The notes beneath the pieces are model-generated. The model was not told the DNA's origin. It saw only the letters and a program-made list of their open reading frames with translations, and searched no databases. From Sphingomonas sp. UV9 (GTDB lineage Bacteria; Pseudomonadota; Alphaproteobacteria; Sphingomonadales; Sphingomonadaceae), in the NCBI RefSeq assembly GCF_004101245.1, contig NZ_SCIN01000006.1, positions 1-64,000 on the forward strand: 64,000 nt of DNA. The letters run 5' to 3'. Position 1 is the first letter of the stretch, and each line of letters begins with the position of its first letter. Of this stretch, positions 51,470 to 59,662 are shown piece after piece. A program made the position numbers and the translations under genes.

Positions 51470-52747
51470 GTGAGCGATCCTTATACCTATCCGGGCACGG
51501 ACACCCTTCGAAACCGGCTCGGCATCACCGAGGAAAAGACGCTCACCGAAGCTGAGCGGCGCCTTACCCAGGCGCGCGGCGCCGAGGCCGCGCGCCTGAC
51601 CTTTCCCGCGACCGCAGACGGCTATCGCTCACTCCACCGGCACCTGTTCCAGGACCTCTACGATTGGGCGGGCCAGGACCGCACCGTCAACATCGCCAAG
51701 GGTGGATCGAGCTTCGCTGCCGTCCCCTACCTCGCGCGCGAATTGGACAAGCTGTTCGCCGATGCGCGGGCGAAGGAAGGCTTTCGCGGCCTTCCCCGAG
51801 ACGAGTTCTTCGACCGGCTCGGCAATCACATCAACGAGATCAACGCCATCCATCCCTTTCGCGAAGGGAACGGGCGCACGATGCGTCATCACGCGGCGCA
51901 GCTCGCGCGCGATGCCGGTCATCCGATCCGGATCGCCTTGATCGACAAGACTGCATGGATGGAGGCCTCCCGCCACGGCTTCCTGACCGGCGATCACCGC
52001 GGCATGACCGCGGTCCTTGCCGGCGCGGCGATCCGGCGAGACCCTGCGCCCGAAGCGCGGATCGGTCCCGCCGGGATCGCCATGCTTCCGCAACGCGCCC
52101 CGCCTGAAGGGCAGCGGTACAGGGTGACGCTCGCCAAGGCGCGCGAAGAGCTCGAACGCTACCTGCCCGCTGCGCGCCAGCAAGCGGCCGACCGGTTGCG
52201 CGGGATGATTAAGGAGGGTGCGCCGTCCGCTGCTATCGCGAACGCCCGCACCGAGCTGGCCTATGTCCGCCACGCCAAGGGGCCGGTCTACCAGACGCAC
52301 CTTCTCACCTATCTCGGCGTCCGGCAGGTCGATGCCGTCGTCGGCCCCCAGCAGACCCCGCTCGAGCGCGTTCGCGAGATCGGCGCGGCGCTCGGCGTAC
52401 AGATCAATGGCCAGCAGCCGACGCACGTCCAGCGCGCGGTCCGCGCGCTGGAGCGCCCCGTCCTGCCACCCGGACATTCGCCGGGCCAGGAGCGGCTTGC
52501 CGAGCAGTTCGTCAAGAACACGCCCGAGAAGAACCACGCCGATCCGCGCCTCGCGCCCGCGCAGGCGATCGTCGACGCCGCGATGCAGACGGCGCGGGAT
52601 CGAGGCGAGAGTAGCCGCATGATCGGAACGATCGGGGAGTCGACCCGTCAGCTCGTCGCCGATCGGATCAAGACGGGCGGCGCGTTGGACACCGAACTGG
52701 GACGCGCAGCAAGCCCGGCACCGCGCGATAAGGACCGGAGCCGATAG
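51470..52747 (+). CDS. Fic-domain AMPylation toxin (VbhT-like)
   Basis: A 425-residue protein from GTG 51470. The Fic active site HPFREGNGRTMR spans residues 128-139, matching HPFx(D/E)GNGRxxR with the catalytic His128. The beta-hairpin region is around FAAVPYLARELDKLF. The C-terminal 250 residues are helical, Ala/Arg-rich and unlike the known BID domain. Fic enzymes transfer AMP to target proteins such as gyrase. The VbhA-like gene just upstream makes this a toxin-antitoxin pair of plasmid type. Confidence 0.85.
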   Translation: MSDPYTYPGTDTLRNRLGITEEKTLTEAERRLTQARGAEAARLTFPATADGYRSLHRHLFQDLYDWAGQDRTVNIAKGGSSFAAVPYLARELDKLFADARAKEGFRGLPRDEFFDRLGNHINEINAIHPFREGNGRTMRHHAAQLARDAGHPIRIALIDKTAWMEASRHGFLTGDHRGMTAVLAGAAIRRDPAPEARIGPAGIAMLPQRAPPEGQRYRVTLAKAREELERYLPAARQQAADRLRGMIKEGAPSAAIANARTELAYVRHAKGPVYQTHLLTYLGVRQVDAVVGPQQTPLERVREIGAALGVQINGQQPTHVQRAVRALERPVLPPGHSPGQERLAEQFVKNTPEKNHADPRLAPAQAIVDAAMQTARDRGESSRMIGTIGESTRQLVADRIKTGGALDTELGRAASPAPRDKDRSR

Positions 52748-52763
52748 CGGCAGGGAGAGCAGC

Positions 52764-53432
52764 ATGTGCAACAGGTATCGGCTTTCGGCGAAGCAGGCCG
52801 CCGTGATGCGCGCGGCCGGGTTCGATCCGCCCTACCCTGAAGAGGAGAACCATCCGGTGCCGCGCGAGATCTTCCCCACGGGGAAGAAGACAGCGCGGCA
52901 CGGTCTCGTCGTGCGACTATCGGCCCAAGGCAACCGGCCCTTGGAGCCGGTCGCGATGGAGTGGGGTTTCCCAACCCAGGTGCCGAGCAAGCGCGATCCG
53001 GCGGTGAAGCTCGACAAGTACGTGACCAACGCCCGCAACCTCGCATCTTCGATGTGGCGGCCGTCGATCGCTAGCGCCGATCGCCGCTGCCTAGTCCCGT
53101 TCACGCACTTTGCCGAGCCGCACCCGGAAGGCGGTATGGGCGACGACGGCAAGCCCCGGCAGATGTGGTTTTCCATCCCCGACAAGCCGATCGCGTTCTT
53201 CGCCGGGTTATGGCGGCCGACCGGGCTCGGCGACGCCTATGCCTTCGTCACGACGGCACCCAACGCGATCGTATCGCCGTGGCATCCCAAGGCGATGCCG
53301 GCGATCCTTCATCCCCGAGATTTTACGACCTGGCTCGACGGCTCGCAGGACGAGGCGCTGGCGTTGGTTCGGCCTTACGACGGGCCGATGATCGAGCAGG
53401 TCGAGACACCCGGCGACGAGCTGGTCGGCTAG
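52764..53432 (+). CDS. SRAP/YedK-like SOS-associated peptidase
   Basis: A 222-residue protein starting MCNRYRLSAKQ, so the catalytic Cys is residue 2. Conserved Asn (VTNARNLASS), Glu in CLVPFTHFAEP and His in AILHPRDF complete the HMCES/YedK active site. These proteins form DNA-protein crosslinks at abasic sites in single-stranded DNA. It follows the Fic gene by 16 nt and is convergent with umuC. A role in protecting incoming single-stranded DNA fits the location. Confidence 0.9.
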   Translation: MCNRYRLSAKQAAVMRAAGFDPPYPEEENHPVPREIFPTGKKTARHGLVVRLSAQGNRPLEPVAMEWGFPTQVPSKRDPAVKLDKYVTNARNLASSMWRPSIASADRRCLVPFTHFAEPHPEGGMGDDGKPRQMWFSIPDKPIAFFAGLWRPTGLGDAYAFVTTAPNAIVSPWHPKAMPAILHPRDFTTWLDGSQDEALALVRPYDGPMIEQVETPGDELVG

Positions 53433-53441
53433 CTCGCAGCC

Positions 53442-54704
53442 CTATTTAGCGATCGGGATCTCTCCGATCTTGGTCGTCCACGCCGGGCTTTTCTGACTGC
53501 GCTTGGTGTCGAACGATCGTGTTCCGCAGCCCTGTGCTGCCAGGACGACAGTATCCCGCCCGAACCGCGTGTTCAGGCCGTCCATTGCGGCAAGCAGCGC
53601 CGGCGCCTTCGGGTCCGCCACGGCAAAGAGGTCGGTTTGCCCCTCCCCTTCGGGCGACAAATCCTCCAGCAGCACGCCGCATTTCGTATAGACGCCCCCC
53701 GGCTGAAACATCGCCTCCATCATCTTTGTCGCGATCCCGACGATGACGCGGGGATCGTTGGTCGGAGGGGAAAGCCGCGCGGATCGCGATGCGGACGGCG
53801 GATTGGGCCGGTATCGAGACCCGTGTGCGAACGCGATCAGGCGGCTCGCCGCCAGCCCTTGCGCCCGTATCTTCTCGGTCGCGCGTGCCGCGCGTCGTGC
53901 CATCGCCTCGCGCAGCTCGTCGAGCGCGGTGACAGGTTCACCGAACTGGCGTGTGACCGCGGTCGCCTTGAGTGGTTCGGGCGCAACCTTGAAGTCGTCG
54001 CATTCGACCCCGCCCAGCTCGCGCACGAGCCGTTCGAGCACGACCGTTCCCACGTCGCGGGCAACCGCGGGCGGCAGGGCGGTCAGATCCGCCGTCGTCT
54101 TCACGCCAAGGGGCCGCAGCCGTGCTTCGAGCGCGGGTCCGATCCCCCACACCTCTCCCACCGGCCACTGCTCGAACAGTCGCCGACGCAGCTCCACATC
54201 GTGCAGGTCGACCACGCCCCCCCAGACTTTCTCGGTCGCTTTCGCCAAGGCGTTCGCGACCTTCGACAACGTGCGCGTCGGCCCCAGCCCGATCCGGGTC
54301 GGCAAGCCGACCGAACGCGCGATGTCCTCGCGGACCAAGTGCGCGGCCTTAACATCGCCGAGGCCGTTCGGCAGCGTTGGTAGGCGGAAGAAACTCTCGT
54401 CGATCGAGTAGATCTCCACCATGTCGGCATGATCGGCGATGACGGCGTTGAAACGCCGGTTGAGGTCTGCATACAGCTCGTAATTGCTCGATCGGAGCTG
54501 GATACCGTGGCGCTTGATCCGGTCGCGGATTTTGAACACCGGTTCGCCCATCCGAACGTGCAGCGCCTTTGCTTCCTCGCTCCGGGCGACCGCGCAGCCA
54601 TCGTTGTTGGACAGGACGATGACGGGAACGCCGCGCAGGCTGGGATCGAACAATCGCTCCGCACTGACGTAGAAGTTGGAAACGTCGACGATCGCCCACG
54701 ACAT
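53442..54704 (-). CDS. umuC: Y-family DNA polymerase UmuC
   Basis: A 420-residue protein from ATG 54704 (MSWAIVDVSNFYVSAERLFDPSL). It has the palm motifs DVSNFYVS, NNDGCAVARS, and IYSIDESFF (catalytic Asp/Glu). The C-terminal little-finger region is RQFGEPVTAL ... DLSPEGEGQTDLF. It makes the mutagenic polymerase V with UmuD'. It follows umuD by 5 nt and is thereby SOS-controlled. Confidence 0.92.
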   Translation of the reverse strand: MSWAIVDVSNFYVSAERLFDPSLRGVPVIVLSNNDGCAVARSEEAKALHVRMGEPVFKIRDRIKRHGIQLRSSNYELYADLNRRFNAVIADHADMVEIYSIDESFFRLPTLPNGLGDVKAAHLVREDIARSVGLPTRIGLGPTRTLSKVANALAKATEKVWGGVVDLHDVELRRRLFEQWPVGEVWGIGPALEARLRPLGVKTTADLTALPPAVARDVGTVVLERLVRELGGVECDDFKVAPEPLKATAVTRQFGEPVTALDELREAMARRAARATEKIRAQGLAASRLIAFAHGSRYRPNPPSASRSARLSPPTNDPRVIVGIATKMMEAMFQPGGVYTKCGVLLEDLSPEGEGQTDLFAVADPKAPALLAAMDGLNTRFGRDTVVLAAQGCGTRSFDTKRSQKSPAWTTKIGEIPIAK

Positions 54705-54709
54705 ACCGC

Positions 54710-55141
54710 CTAGCGCCGGTAGTCGCGGACGCCGGTCCGCACGACGCCCCATATCTCTATGCCTTCCGCCGGGGTCGCCTCGTAGCTCTGCTGGCTGTTC
54801 CTCGCCTCGAGGAACGTTGCGCCCCGGCGTTGGACGAGCTGGCGACAGACGAACCCTCCATCGACGATCGCGATCACGATATGCCCTTGCGCAGGACGGG
54901 TGTCGCGATCGACCACCACGACGTCGTTATCGTGGATGCCGGCCTCGATCATGCTGGTACCGCTGATCCGGAACACGAAGCTCGCCGCCCGATCGAGCCG
55001 AAGCAGCTCGATCAAGCTGATCGCGTCATCCTGCCAATCTTGGGCAGGGCTTGGAAAGCCGGCGCCGGCTGCACCGACGATGCGTAGAAGAATCCCCTTC
55101 GGCACCTCGGCGATCGGCACCGGCTGCATCAGTGGCAGCAT
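54710..55141 (-). CDS. umuD: UmuD-like protein with Arg at the catalytic Lys position
   Basis: A 143-residue protein from ATG 55141 (MLPLMQPVPIAEVP). The cleavage site is A-G in GAAGAGFPSPAQDW, and the nucleophilic Ser is in ISGTSMIEAG. Where UmuD has V-K-K-L-Q with the general-base Lys97, this protein reads VDGGFVCRQLV, so Arg stands at that position (codon CGC near 54840). Self-cleavage may therefore be impaired or rely on another residue. It is preceded by an SOS box and drives umuC. Confidence 0.85.
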   Translation of the reverse strand: MLPLMQPVPIAEVPKGILLRIVGAAGAGFPSPAQDWQDDAISLIELLRLDRAASFVFRISGTSMIEAGIHDNDVVVVDRDTRPAQGHIVIAIVDGGFVCRQLVQRRGATFLEARNSQQSYEATPAEGIEIWGVVRTGVRDYRR

Positions 55142-55176
55142 GGTGATTCCCTTCGGTGCCCTTGTAACGCACCATA

Positions 55177-55191
55177 GAACGAAAAGGGAAC
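55177..55191 (-). promoter_or_regulatory. Alphaproteobacterial SOS box upstream of umuDC
   Basis: GAAC (55177-55180), seven bases, GAAC (55188-55191). This is GTTC-N7-GTTC on the coding (minus) strand, the LexA-binding consensus of Alphaproteobacteria. It ends 36 nt before the umuD start and explains SOS control of both genes. Confidence 0.85.
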
Positions 55192-55388
55192 GGGGTAGAT
55201 GCTCGGTTCGACGCATCGCGCAGCGGACCATGTGCGCCGTCTAAAAGCACTGTCTAAGAAACGGTCGTATTCTGGACATCGCAGCGACGCCGGATCTGAC
55301 AACGACGTTCCTAGCGCGTTCGTGCTGGCGATCGTCCACCTTTCAGTCTAGGTATCAGCGTCTAGCCAACGTCGCGTGAGATTGATTT

Positions 55389-56006
55389 ATGGACAAAGGA
55401 GCCGACGTAACGAGAAAGGCAGGTCCAATGCGGGTCGGCTACGCGCGTGTATCGACCGACGATCAAAACCTGGCCGGGCAACTCGACGAGCTGCGTGCCA
55501 CCGGATGCGCCGATGTCTATGCCGAACATGGCAGCGGCAAGAAGGACGATCGGCCCGAGCTGGCGAATGCACTGCGCGCGCTGCGCGCCGGCGATACGCT
55601 GGTGGTGACGCGGCTCGATCGGCTAGGGCGCAACCTGCCCCACTTGATCGCCACGGTGAATGCCCTTGCCGATCGCGGCGTCGGCTTCGAGAGCCTTGCC
55701 GAACGGCTCGATACTACCAGCGCCGGGGGCGAGCTGATCTTTCATCTCTTCGCCAGCATGGCGCAGTTCGAGCGTCGGCTTAACAGCGAGCGGACGAGAG
55801 CGGGATTGAAGGCAGCGCGCGCGCGCGGTCGCAATGGTGGCCGACCCCCAATCCTGTCGATCTCGCAATTGCGCCAGGCCAAGCGGCTGCTGGACGATCC
55901 GGAGGTGACGGCGCGCGAGGTCGCACACACGTTCGGCGTCAGCCGGTCGACGCTCTACAACAATCTCGCGCGTCTCGACGCGCCCGTTGGCGAGCGCGTC
56001 ACATGA
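55389..56006 (+). CDS. Serine recombinase (resolvase/invertase family)
   Basis: 205 residues from 55389; 192 if MRVGYARVS at 55428 is the start. The catalytic Ser is in YARVSTDDQNLAGQ; VTRLDRLGR and MAQFERRLNSERTRAGL are the other conserved segments. The C-terminal HTH is SQLRQAKRLLDDPEVTAREVAHTFGVSRSTLYNNLARL. Such a protein resolves plasmid multimers or inverts segments. Its stop codon lies only two bases from the first repA iteron, so it adjoins the origin. Confidence 0.88.
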   Translation: MDKGADVTRKAGPMRVGYARVSTDDQNLAGQLDELRATGCADVYAEHGSGKKDDRPELANALRALRAGDTLVVTRLDRLGRNLPHLIATVNALADRGVGFESLAERLDTTSAGGELIFHLFASMAQFERRLNSERTRAGLKAARARGRNGGRPPILSISQLRQAKRLLDDPEVTAREVAHTFGVSRSTLYNNLARLDAPVGERVT

Positions 56007-56007
56007 G

Positions 56008-56136
56008 TTTATCCGCGAAAGCACGAATTCCTGCCTTGGAGGCAGTGTCGATGGGGTCGGCTCCACAGGCGGGCTCCCTGACTTCGTGCTTTCCCGGATC
56101 AATTCGCCGCGCTCGATTCGTGCTTTTGCGGATCAA
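56008..56136. repeat. Upstream iterons of the repA origin (three copies)
   Basis: 20-bp iterons related to TTGATCCGCGAAAGCACGAA occur at 56008-56027 (direct), 56083-56102 and 56117-56136 (both reversed). The last ends just before the repA coding region, consistent with autoregulation and replication control. The two reversed copies are 34 bp apart. Confidence 0.8.
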
Positions 56137-56165
56137 TGCAAAACAGGCGAAGATGCAACTGCGTC

Positions 56166-57071
56166 ATGGGCGCCATCATGGAGACGAGCCCGATGCCGCC
56201 AAACCAAGCTGACCTTTTCGCGCTCGACAGCCCGCTTATGAGTGAGGTGCGCGGGGAGCGATCCTTGATGGCGTTCCCTTTCTTTGCACTTAGCAAAGGC
56301 AAGTGGACCAAGACGCTCTCCTACAAAACCGACAGCGTCTCGATAGAGATCGTGCCTACGGCAAAAGGCGTTGCGACGATCTACGATAAGGAAATCGTCC
56401 TCTATATCGCTAGTTTGATGGTTGCGAAGCTAGAGGCAGGCGAGGAAGTCTCCCAAGATTTCTACTTTACCGCCCACGACCTCTTCTGCGTCACTGGTAA
56501 TAACCCGTCGGCGCGGTCCTATACTCGGCTATCGCAGGCACTTGAACGGCTGCAGGGGACGCAGATCAAGACCAACATCGAGGCAGGTGGCGAAGGGGAA
56601 GAGGGGTATTTCTCATGGCTATCCGAGGCGAAGCTCTACTACACCAAAAACGGTGAGCGCCCCGGAGAGAAGCGCCTCAAAGCCGTCAGGGTTCGCCTTT
56701 GCGATTGGCTCTTCCGCGCGATCCTCCGGGATCGTCAGGTGCTGGACTACGCCCCTGCCTATTTCCGGCTCGGGCCAGTCGAACGGCGCCTATACGAAAT
56801 CGCTCGTTCGGCGTGCGTCGATGGCCCTTACGAGTTGAGCCTCGACGACCTCCGTCTCCAACTCGGCTATCAGAACTCTCTCGCCCATTTCCGTCATGCC
56901 TTGAAGGCGATATTAGAGGCCGATGCCATACCCGACTACCGGGTAATACTGTTCGATGCTCCGCCAAGCGGGGCAAAGACTGCGCCTCGGCCCGGGAGAA
57001 AGACCGGATACTGCCAGGTTCTAATCGAACCAAAAGTGCTGAAGCTTGCGAACGCAGCGGTTCTCACCTGA
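56166..57071 (+). CDS. repA: Plasmid replication initiator RepA
   Basis: 301 residues from ATG 56166. ATGs at 56178 and 56193 are alternatives; the latter, MPPNQADLF, has GGAG nine nt upstream. The region ADLFALDSPLMSEVRGERSLMAFPFFALSKGKWTKTLSYKTD is typical of the RepA family of alphaproteobacterial plasmids. Two winged-helix domains are expected (TAHDLFCVTGNNPSARSYTRLSQALERL ... YELSLDDLRLQLGYQNS). It binds the flanking iterons and initiates plasmid replication. Confidence 0.88.
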   Translation: MGAIMETSPMPPNQADLFALDSPLMSEVRGERSLMAFPFFALSKGKWTKTLSYKTDSVSIEIVPTAKGVATIYDKEIVLYIASLMVAKLEAGEEVSQDFYFTAHDLFCVTGNNPSARSYTRLSQALERLQGTQIKTNIEAGGEGEEGYFSWLSEAKLYYTKNGERPGEKRLKAVRVRLCDWLFRAILRDRQVLDYAPAYFRLGPVERRLYEIARSACVDGPYELSLDDLRLQLGYQNSLAHFRHALKAILEADAIPDYRVILFDAPPSGAKTAPRPGRKTGYCQVLIEPKVLKLANAAVLT

Positions 57072-57099
57072 TTCGCCGCAGCCGCACCGAACGCTAGCA

Positions 57100-57215
57100 T
57101 TGATCCGCGAAAGCACGAACCCGGCGCTCTCATTGATCCGCGAAAGCACGAATTCCGAGCGCATTGATCCGCGATAGCACGAACGATTTCCGACTTTGAT
57201 CCGGGATAGCACGAA
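57100..57215 (+). repeat. Downstream iterons of the repA origin (four direct copies)
   Basis: Direct 20-bp iterons start at 57100, 57133, 57164 and 57196. The first two match TTGATCCGCGAAAGCACGAA exactly and the last two differ by one or two bases. The 31-33 bp spacing places them on the same face of the helix. This is the likely main RepA-binding array and oriV. Confidence 0.85.
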
Positions 57216-57316
57216 CCGCCAGCGCTTCCGCGTTGCGGTTTAATTCTGCAAAATCCTCTCGATCGGCAGCACGCCGGCAAGATCGAGGGAAAAGCGGCTG
57301 TGACCACATAAACGAA

Positions 57317-57338
57317 TGCCCGGCACGAAGGCCGGGCA
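57317..57338. terminator. Hairpin downstream of repA iterons
   Basis: TGCCCGGC (57317-57324) and GCCGGGCA (57331-57338) form a perfect 8-bp stem with a 6-nt loop. It may terminate repA transcription or act in the origin; no T run follows. Confidence 0.45.
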
Positions 57339-57485
57339 CCCTGGAACGTGATGAGCGATGCTTGGCGGCATCGATCCGGTCGTAAGACGCCTTTCTCATA
57401 CTCGTTCCCGAGCTTCGGTTCAAGGGAGCGCGCTTCGCGCCACGCTCTAGTTTTGCCTGGTCCCAGCCCCGAAAGGGGACGGAAA

Positions 57486-58322
57486 ATGGGAGCTGTTTCA
57501 ATCGCGCGCGCGAGTTTCATGGCGCTCGAAAGGGTGACGAACGAGCGGGCCAGGTCGCGATCAGGCGCACCGAACCGGACGCGCGCACACGTACATCCTC
57601 ACAGCCGAAAGGCCGGCACGTTCGAGGACGAATTCTTCTACACCTATGCGAAGGGCGAAACGGACCGGCTCTACCGCAACGCCGTCGAGCTGCTGAAGCG
57701 TAAGAATGCGATCAGGCGCCTTGCCCGCACCGAAGGCCGCCAGCTCACCGAGGCTGAACGCCTCGTCACGCTAATTACGCCTGCGGCAGTGCGGGTGTTC
57801 GAGCAGCTAACGCAGCTCGCCCGCACATGCGCCGGTAAGGTATTCCCGACATGGGAATGGATCGAGACGCACACAGGGTTGTCGCGCGCGAGCGTCGGGC
57901 GCGGTCTCAAGATCCTCGCCAGCATGGGGATGCTCGATAAGCAGCGGCGATGCGTCCCGGTCGAACCAACCCCCGATCGCCCGAAGGCACGCTATGAGCA
58001 GACCTCAAACGTCTACCGGATGCGCTTTCCGAACCGCCTGGTCGGCTTCCTTCCGAGATGCTTTCGCCCCTCTCCCCTGCCCGACGATGTGGTGCAGCGA
58101 GATGCCGATCGTATCGAAGAGATCGAGGCGATGCGCCTATGGCGCTCGCCACGCCAGGTTGTGGCCGAAGACATCAACGACGCCGGCCTGCGTAGCATTA
58201 TGATGCGCCTCGCCATCAGCATCGAAGAACGAGAGTCTCAAAAAAATGGTCAACCGCTCCATGATTCATTTATTATATGTTCAAATGGAGTTGGCCTAGT
58301 CGGCCAACGATCTAACGCCTGA
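57486..58322 (+). CDS. HTH replication-associated protein
   Basis: A 278-residue protein from ATG 57486, after the ribosome-binding site GGGGACGG. The central winged HTH is CAGKVFPTWEWIETHTGLSRASVGRGLKILASMGMLDKQRRC. The basic segment RLYRNAVELLKRKNAIRRLARTEGRQLTEAERLV precedes it. It looks like the helix-turn-helix partner often found beside RepA on sphingomonad plasmids. Its exact role (copy control or initiation) is unknown. Confidence 0.75.
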   Translation: MGAVSIARASFMALERVTNERARSRSGAPNRTRAHVHPHSRKAGTFEDEFFYTYAKGETDRLYRNAVELLKRKNAIRRLARTEGRQLTEAERLVTLITPAAVRVFEQLTQLARTCAGKVFPTWEWIETHTGLSRASVGRGLKILASMGMLDKQRRCVPVEPTPDRPKARYEQTSNVYRMRFPNRLVGFLPRCFRPSPLPDDVVQRDADRIEEIEAMRLWRSPRQVVAEDINDAGLRSIMMRLAISIEERESQKNGQPLHDSFIICSNGVGLVGQRSNA

Positions 58323-58847
58323 CGGCGAAACCCAACTAACCAATCAAAACCCATCCAATGACCGACAATACCAAGCCGAAATGTAGAACGCGCCTGCGGC
58401 GCGGTGCTCCCGAGGGGAGCATGCGACTTCTGTTGCGCTCAAACGGTTGAGCTGATGCTTGGTCGAACCGTTTTTCGACCATGATCGCGGCCGTAGCGCC
58501 AAGTTGCAGCGAAGGCGGCGCGGTTATCGCCGCATCCTTCCCTTTCAACGTTGTCGATCTCCGGTTTCCCGCGGCCGTACCGGGCTGACGCCGATCGTCA
58601 CCACATACGGAGATCCTAGCACTGCCCGGCACCACACCGATCGCGATGGCTCAGGTCGAGTCCTTCGACCGGCTATTTCTCTGTTGATGGGAAAATGGGC
58701 GCTCGCCGCCTTCTACGATCAAGCGAATAACCGGCTTCGCCTACGGTTTCCGCTGCGCGGACCCTCCGTTTTTTCGCTTGATCGCGGCGCCCGCGCTCCC
58801 CTTCAATTCCCATCAGGAATTAGCCTGATCGATCGAAGGGCAGGACC
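58323..58847. other. Gene-free stretch with strong inverted repeats before ssb
   Basis: No convincing gene. A perfect 12-bp inverted repeat CGATCAAGCGAA/TTCGCTTGATCG lies at 58716-58727 and 58773-58784. AAACGGTT/AACCGTTT (58441-58448 with 58466-58473) partly overlaps GGTCGAA/TTCGACC (58461-58467 with 58474-58480), so the stems exclude each other. It may hold an origin element, a promoter or a recombination site. Confidence 0.4.
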
Positions 58848-59168
58848 ATGCAGAACATCGCGGAGTTTCGGATCATCGGCCGGGTCGGGAAGATCACCGA
58901 GCATGACAAGGTGACGAAGGTCAGCGTCGCCGCCAACTATAACCGGCAGGAGAACGGCGAGTGGGTGACCGACACGCATTGGAACGAGGTGACGGTGTTC
59001 GGTAAGCTGATCGAGCGCGCCGCCAAATCGCAGAAGGGCGATCTCGTGCATATCACCGGCCGGGTTCGCCAGAACTCCTACGACGCGGCCGATGGCAAGC
59101 GCTATACGGTTGAGCTGATCGCCGATGGCTTCGCGATCCTCGCCAAGGGTTCGGAGGACCGCGACTAG
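58848..59168 (+). CDS. ssb: Single-stranded DNA-binding protein (short SSB)
   Basis: A 106-residue protein with the OB-fold sequence of SSB (EFRIIGRVGKITEHDKVTKVSVAANYNRQENGEWVTDTHWNEVTVFGKLIERAAKSQKGDLVHITGRVRQNSYD). It lacks the acidic tail tip of chromosomal SSB and ends KGSEDRD. It coats single-stranded DNA during plasmid entry or replication. It lies on the plus strand, so the transferred strand would be its template. Confidence 0.85.
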   Translation: MQNIAEFRIIGRVGKITEHDKVTKVSVAANYNRQENGEWVTDTHWNEVTVFGKLIERAAKSQKGDLVHITGRVRQNSYDAADGKRYTVELIADGFAILAKGSEDRD

Positions 59169-59377
59169 GTGCGGTCGGGGCCGCCTACTGGCGGCCCTTC
59201 CCGCCTTCGCATTTCCATCTCGACGGACTCGCGCATGAAATCGGCAACCGTCTCTCCCGGGCGCAGCAACGCTTTGATCCGGACCAACGTCCCCGTCGGA
59301 AATCGCGCCATCGTCTGCTCTGCGTTAATCCGCGGGCGACCGACCGAGCCGAGCTTGCTAGAGTCATTCGTCGTCAT
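59165..59377 (-). CDS. Ribbon-helix-helix regulator
   Basis: A 70-residue protein (MTTNDSSKLGSVGRPRINAEQTMARFPTGTLVRIKALLRPGETVADFMRESVEMEMRRRE) with the beta-strand/two-helix pattern of RHH/CopG proteins. It is divergent from the parA operon and overlaps the ssb stop by 4 nt. The inverted repeat just upstream (59386-59418) is its probable operator. It may repress itself and the partition genes. Confidence 0.7.
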   Translation of the reverse strand: MTTNDSSKLGSVGRPRINAEQTMARFPTGTLVRIKALLRPGETVADFMRESVEMEMRRREGPPVGGPDRT

Positions 59378-59385
59378 GGAATTGT

Positions 59386-59418
59386 TGGTATCTCATATTG
59401 ACGAGGATTTAGATACCA
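59386..59418. promoter_or_regulatory. Inverted-repeat operator between RHH gene and parA operon
   Basis: TGGTATCT (59386-59393) and AGATACCA (59411-59418) form a perfect 8-bp inverted repeat with a 17-nt spacer. It begins 9 nt upstream of the RHH start. The placement suggests the RHH protein binds here and controls both directions. Confidence 0.55.
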
Positions 59419-59464
59419 TTTATTACAGGATGGGCCTTTCATCAAGGCGACGGAGGCTAAGGCC

Positions 59465-59659
59465 ATGTTGGACCACCTACTGACGATCGGTTTTCTCGTA
59501 TTCGTGGGCTGGGGTCTGCTGTCCGGCATGGGCCGCAGCGAGAACCCGCGCGTCTGGAGCGGCGACACGGCCGACGAGGAAGCGCGGCGCAACACGCGCA
59601 CAGATTCCAACTATCGCGGCTACGACCATTGGAACACCCCGTCGGATCGTGGCTGGTAG
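59465..59659 (+). CDS. Small membrane-associated hypothetical protein, 64 aa
   Basis: Starts MLDHLLTIGFLVFVGWGLLSGMG with a GGAGG site 9 nt upstream. The first 20 residues are hydrophobic (one membrane helix or signal). The rest is polar (RSENPRVWSGDTADEEARRNTRTDSNYRGYDHW). It precedes parA by 3 nt and is probably in the same operon. No family is recognised. Confidence 0.6.
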   Translation: MLDHLLTIGFLVFVGWGLLSGMGRSENPRVWSGDTADEEARRNTRTDSNYRGYDHWNTPSDRGW

Positions 59660-59662
59660 GAC

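Noticed and set aside
58459..58914. A plus-strand open frame of about 150 residues before ssb
   Set aside because: It overlaps the start of ssb in another phase and has poor composition and no ribosome-binding site.
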